Assembly: GCA_963736715.1 (NCBI GenBank)
Contig: CAVTQA010000030.1
Span: 1-64,000, forward strand
Direction of reading: 5' to 3'
DNA: 64,000 nt
Origin: AP-15 sp963736715
GTDB lineage: Bacteria > Pseudomonadota > Alphaproteobacteria > ATCC43930 > CGMCC-115725
The notes under the pieces: model-generated
What the model was told of the DNA's origin: nothing
The model's input: the letters and a program-made list of their open reading frames with translations, nothing else
Databases searched by the model: none
Part shown: piece after piece, positions 63,332 to 64,000 of the stretch
Numbering within the stretch: position 1 is the stretch's first letter
Layout: each line of letters begins with the position of its first letter
Made by a program: the position numbers and the translations under genes

Positions 63332-64000
63332 ATGGCCGCGCCTGCCGTCAAAGTCGACAATCTCGTCAAGCGCTATCCGACCGCCGTCGCGGTGGACGGG
63401 ATCAGTTTCAGCGTCATGCGCGGCGTCACCGCGGCGTTGCTCGGCGGCAACGGCGCTGGAAAGACCACTACCCTCTCGATCCTGCTCGGGCTGCTGTTGC
63501 CGACTTCCGGGAAGGTGGAGGTCCTGGGCGAGGACATGCTGCGCCACCGATATCGCGTCCTGCCCCGCATGAATTTTTCTTCGCCTTTTGTCGACCTGCC
63601 GCATCGCCTGACGGTCCGCCAGAACCTGCTGATCTATGCCAGGCTCTACGGTTTGCCGGATCGCCGTGAGCGAATCGATAACCTCGCCCGCGATTTGCAG
63701 ATTTCGGCCTTTCTCGAACGCCCGGCGGGCAAGCTTTCAGCCGGGCAGAAAACCCGTGTGGCGCTCGCTAAGGCGCTGCTCAACGAGCCCGAACTGTTGC
63801 TGCTCGACGAGCCGACGGCTTCCCTCGATCCGGACACCGGCGATTGGGTGCGAAGCTATCTGGAAGAGTGGCGTGCCCGCACCGGCGCGACGATCCTGAT
63901 GGCGTCCCACAATATGAGCGAGGTGGAGCGGCTGTGTTCCGAGGTCCTGATGATGAAGGAGGGCCGCATCGTCGATCGGGGCAGCCCGCAGGCACTGATC
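63332..64000 (+). CDS. ABC transporter ATP-binding protein (3' end outside window)
   Basis: At least 223 residues from ATG 63332 (TAGGAGCG before it). Walker A GGNGAGKTTTLSILLG, the signature KLSAGQKTRVALAKALL and Walker B ELLLLDEPTASLD, with the H-loop in LMASHNMSEVERL. ATPases of this type drive exporters (CcmA/NatA-like). It is divergent from regB; the gap is about 106 bases and may hold both promoters. The permease should lie beyond 64000. Confidence 0.9.
   Translation, partial: MAAPAVKVDNLVKRYPTAVAVDGISFSVMRGVTAALLGGNGAGKTTTLSILLGLLLPTSGKVEVLGEDMLRHRYRVLPRMNFSSPFVDLPHRLTVRQNLLIYARLYGLPDRRERIDNLARDLQISAFLERPAGKLSAGQKTRVALAKALLNEPELLLLDEPTASLDPDTGDWVRSYLEEWRARTGATILMASHNMSEVERLCSEVLMMKEGRIVDRGSPQALI

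Noticed and set aside
1..64000. CRISPR array, tRNA or rRNA genes
   Set aside because: No regularly spaced direct repeats and no tRNA-like T-arm/anticodon structures or rRNA segments were recognised by eye; a covariance-model scan would be needed to exclude tRNAs fully.

Overview
The window is a GC-rich chromosomal segment of an alphaproteobacterium. The evidence is gene order: dapF-mtaB-ftsY close to ffh-rpsP-rimM-trmD-rplS-leuC-leuD-leuB, an F1-only ATP synthase operon (atpHAGDC with no F0 genes beside it), and a RegB/RegA redox two-component pair. Several families of short dispersed palindromic repeats fit the same group (Rhodospirillales or Hyphomicrobiales-like). I cannot name the genus. 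I see no rRNA, tRNA, CRISPR array or full-length insertion sequence.

Layout. 1-6.4 kb is a scarred accessory region: two directly repeated, both damaged, copies of a thiolase-like gene flank an AT-richer insert. The insert carries a broken HEPN-STAND-TPR gene (candidate phage-defence type) and a broken cold-shock-domain gene. Next to it is a nested palindromic-repeat/MITE/palindromic-repeat structure. 6.4-19 kb holds a four-domain rhodanese, an exported two-domain ABM-like protein, a frameshifted gamma-glutamyltransferase, an HpnN-like RND exporter, an acyltransferase, an esterase, an aminotransferase, and a manganese catalase-MntH pair. 19.4-25 kb is a signalling block: an FHA-GAF-class III cyclase converging on a four-gene run (c-type haem sensor, Ser/Thr kinase, peptidoglycan-binding protein, PP2C phosphatase). 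25-27 kb has a CoA-transferase and a lipoprotein.

27-33.8 kb has the F1 ATP synthase genes and glgC. 33.8-46.2 kb is the conserved translation/secretion/leucine block (ftsY, mtaB, dapF, ffh, rpsP, rimM, trmD, rplS, leuC, leuD, leuB). A ParB-like gene and a PD-(D/E)XK nuclease-like gene are wedged between leuC and leuD. 46-54 kb is mixed accessory metabolism: a broken BBE-type flavin oxidase, a LigJ-like hydratase, GNAT, a hydrolase, a luciferase-like monooxygenase, glutathione reductase, and a Doc-type toxin with an unusual partner. 54-64 kb has class II DAHP synthase, nicotinate phosphoribosyltransferase, two tandem paralogous MFS transporters, a lysophospholipase-like hydrolase, regB/regA and the start of an ABC transporter ATPase.

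A cross-cutting observation is that seven genes are interrupted by single-base frameshifts (both thiolase copies, the STAND gene, the cold-shock gene, gamma-glutamyltransferase, dapF, the BBE oxidase). One thiolase frameshift is shared by both copies, so it probably existed before the duplication. The others could be real decay or residual assembly indels; dapF in particular should be checked, because it is normally needed for peptidoglycan and lysine synthesis. The best candidates for little-described biology are the haem-sensor/kinase/phosphatase/FHA-cyclase block, the leuC-leuD nuclease cassette, the Doc module with a non-Phd partner, and the HEPN-STAND-TPR remnant.
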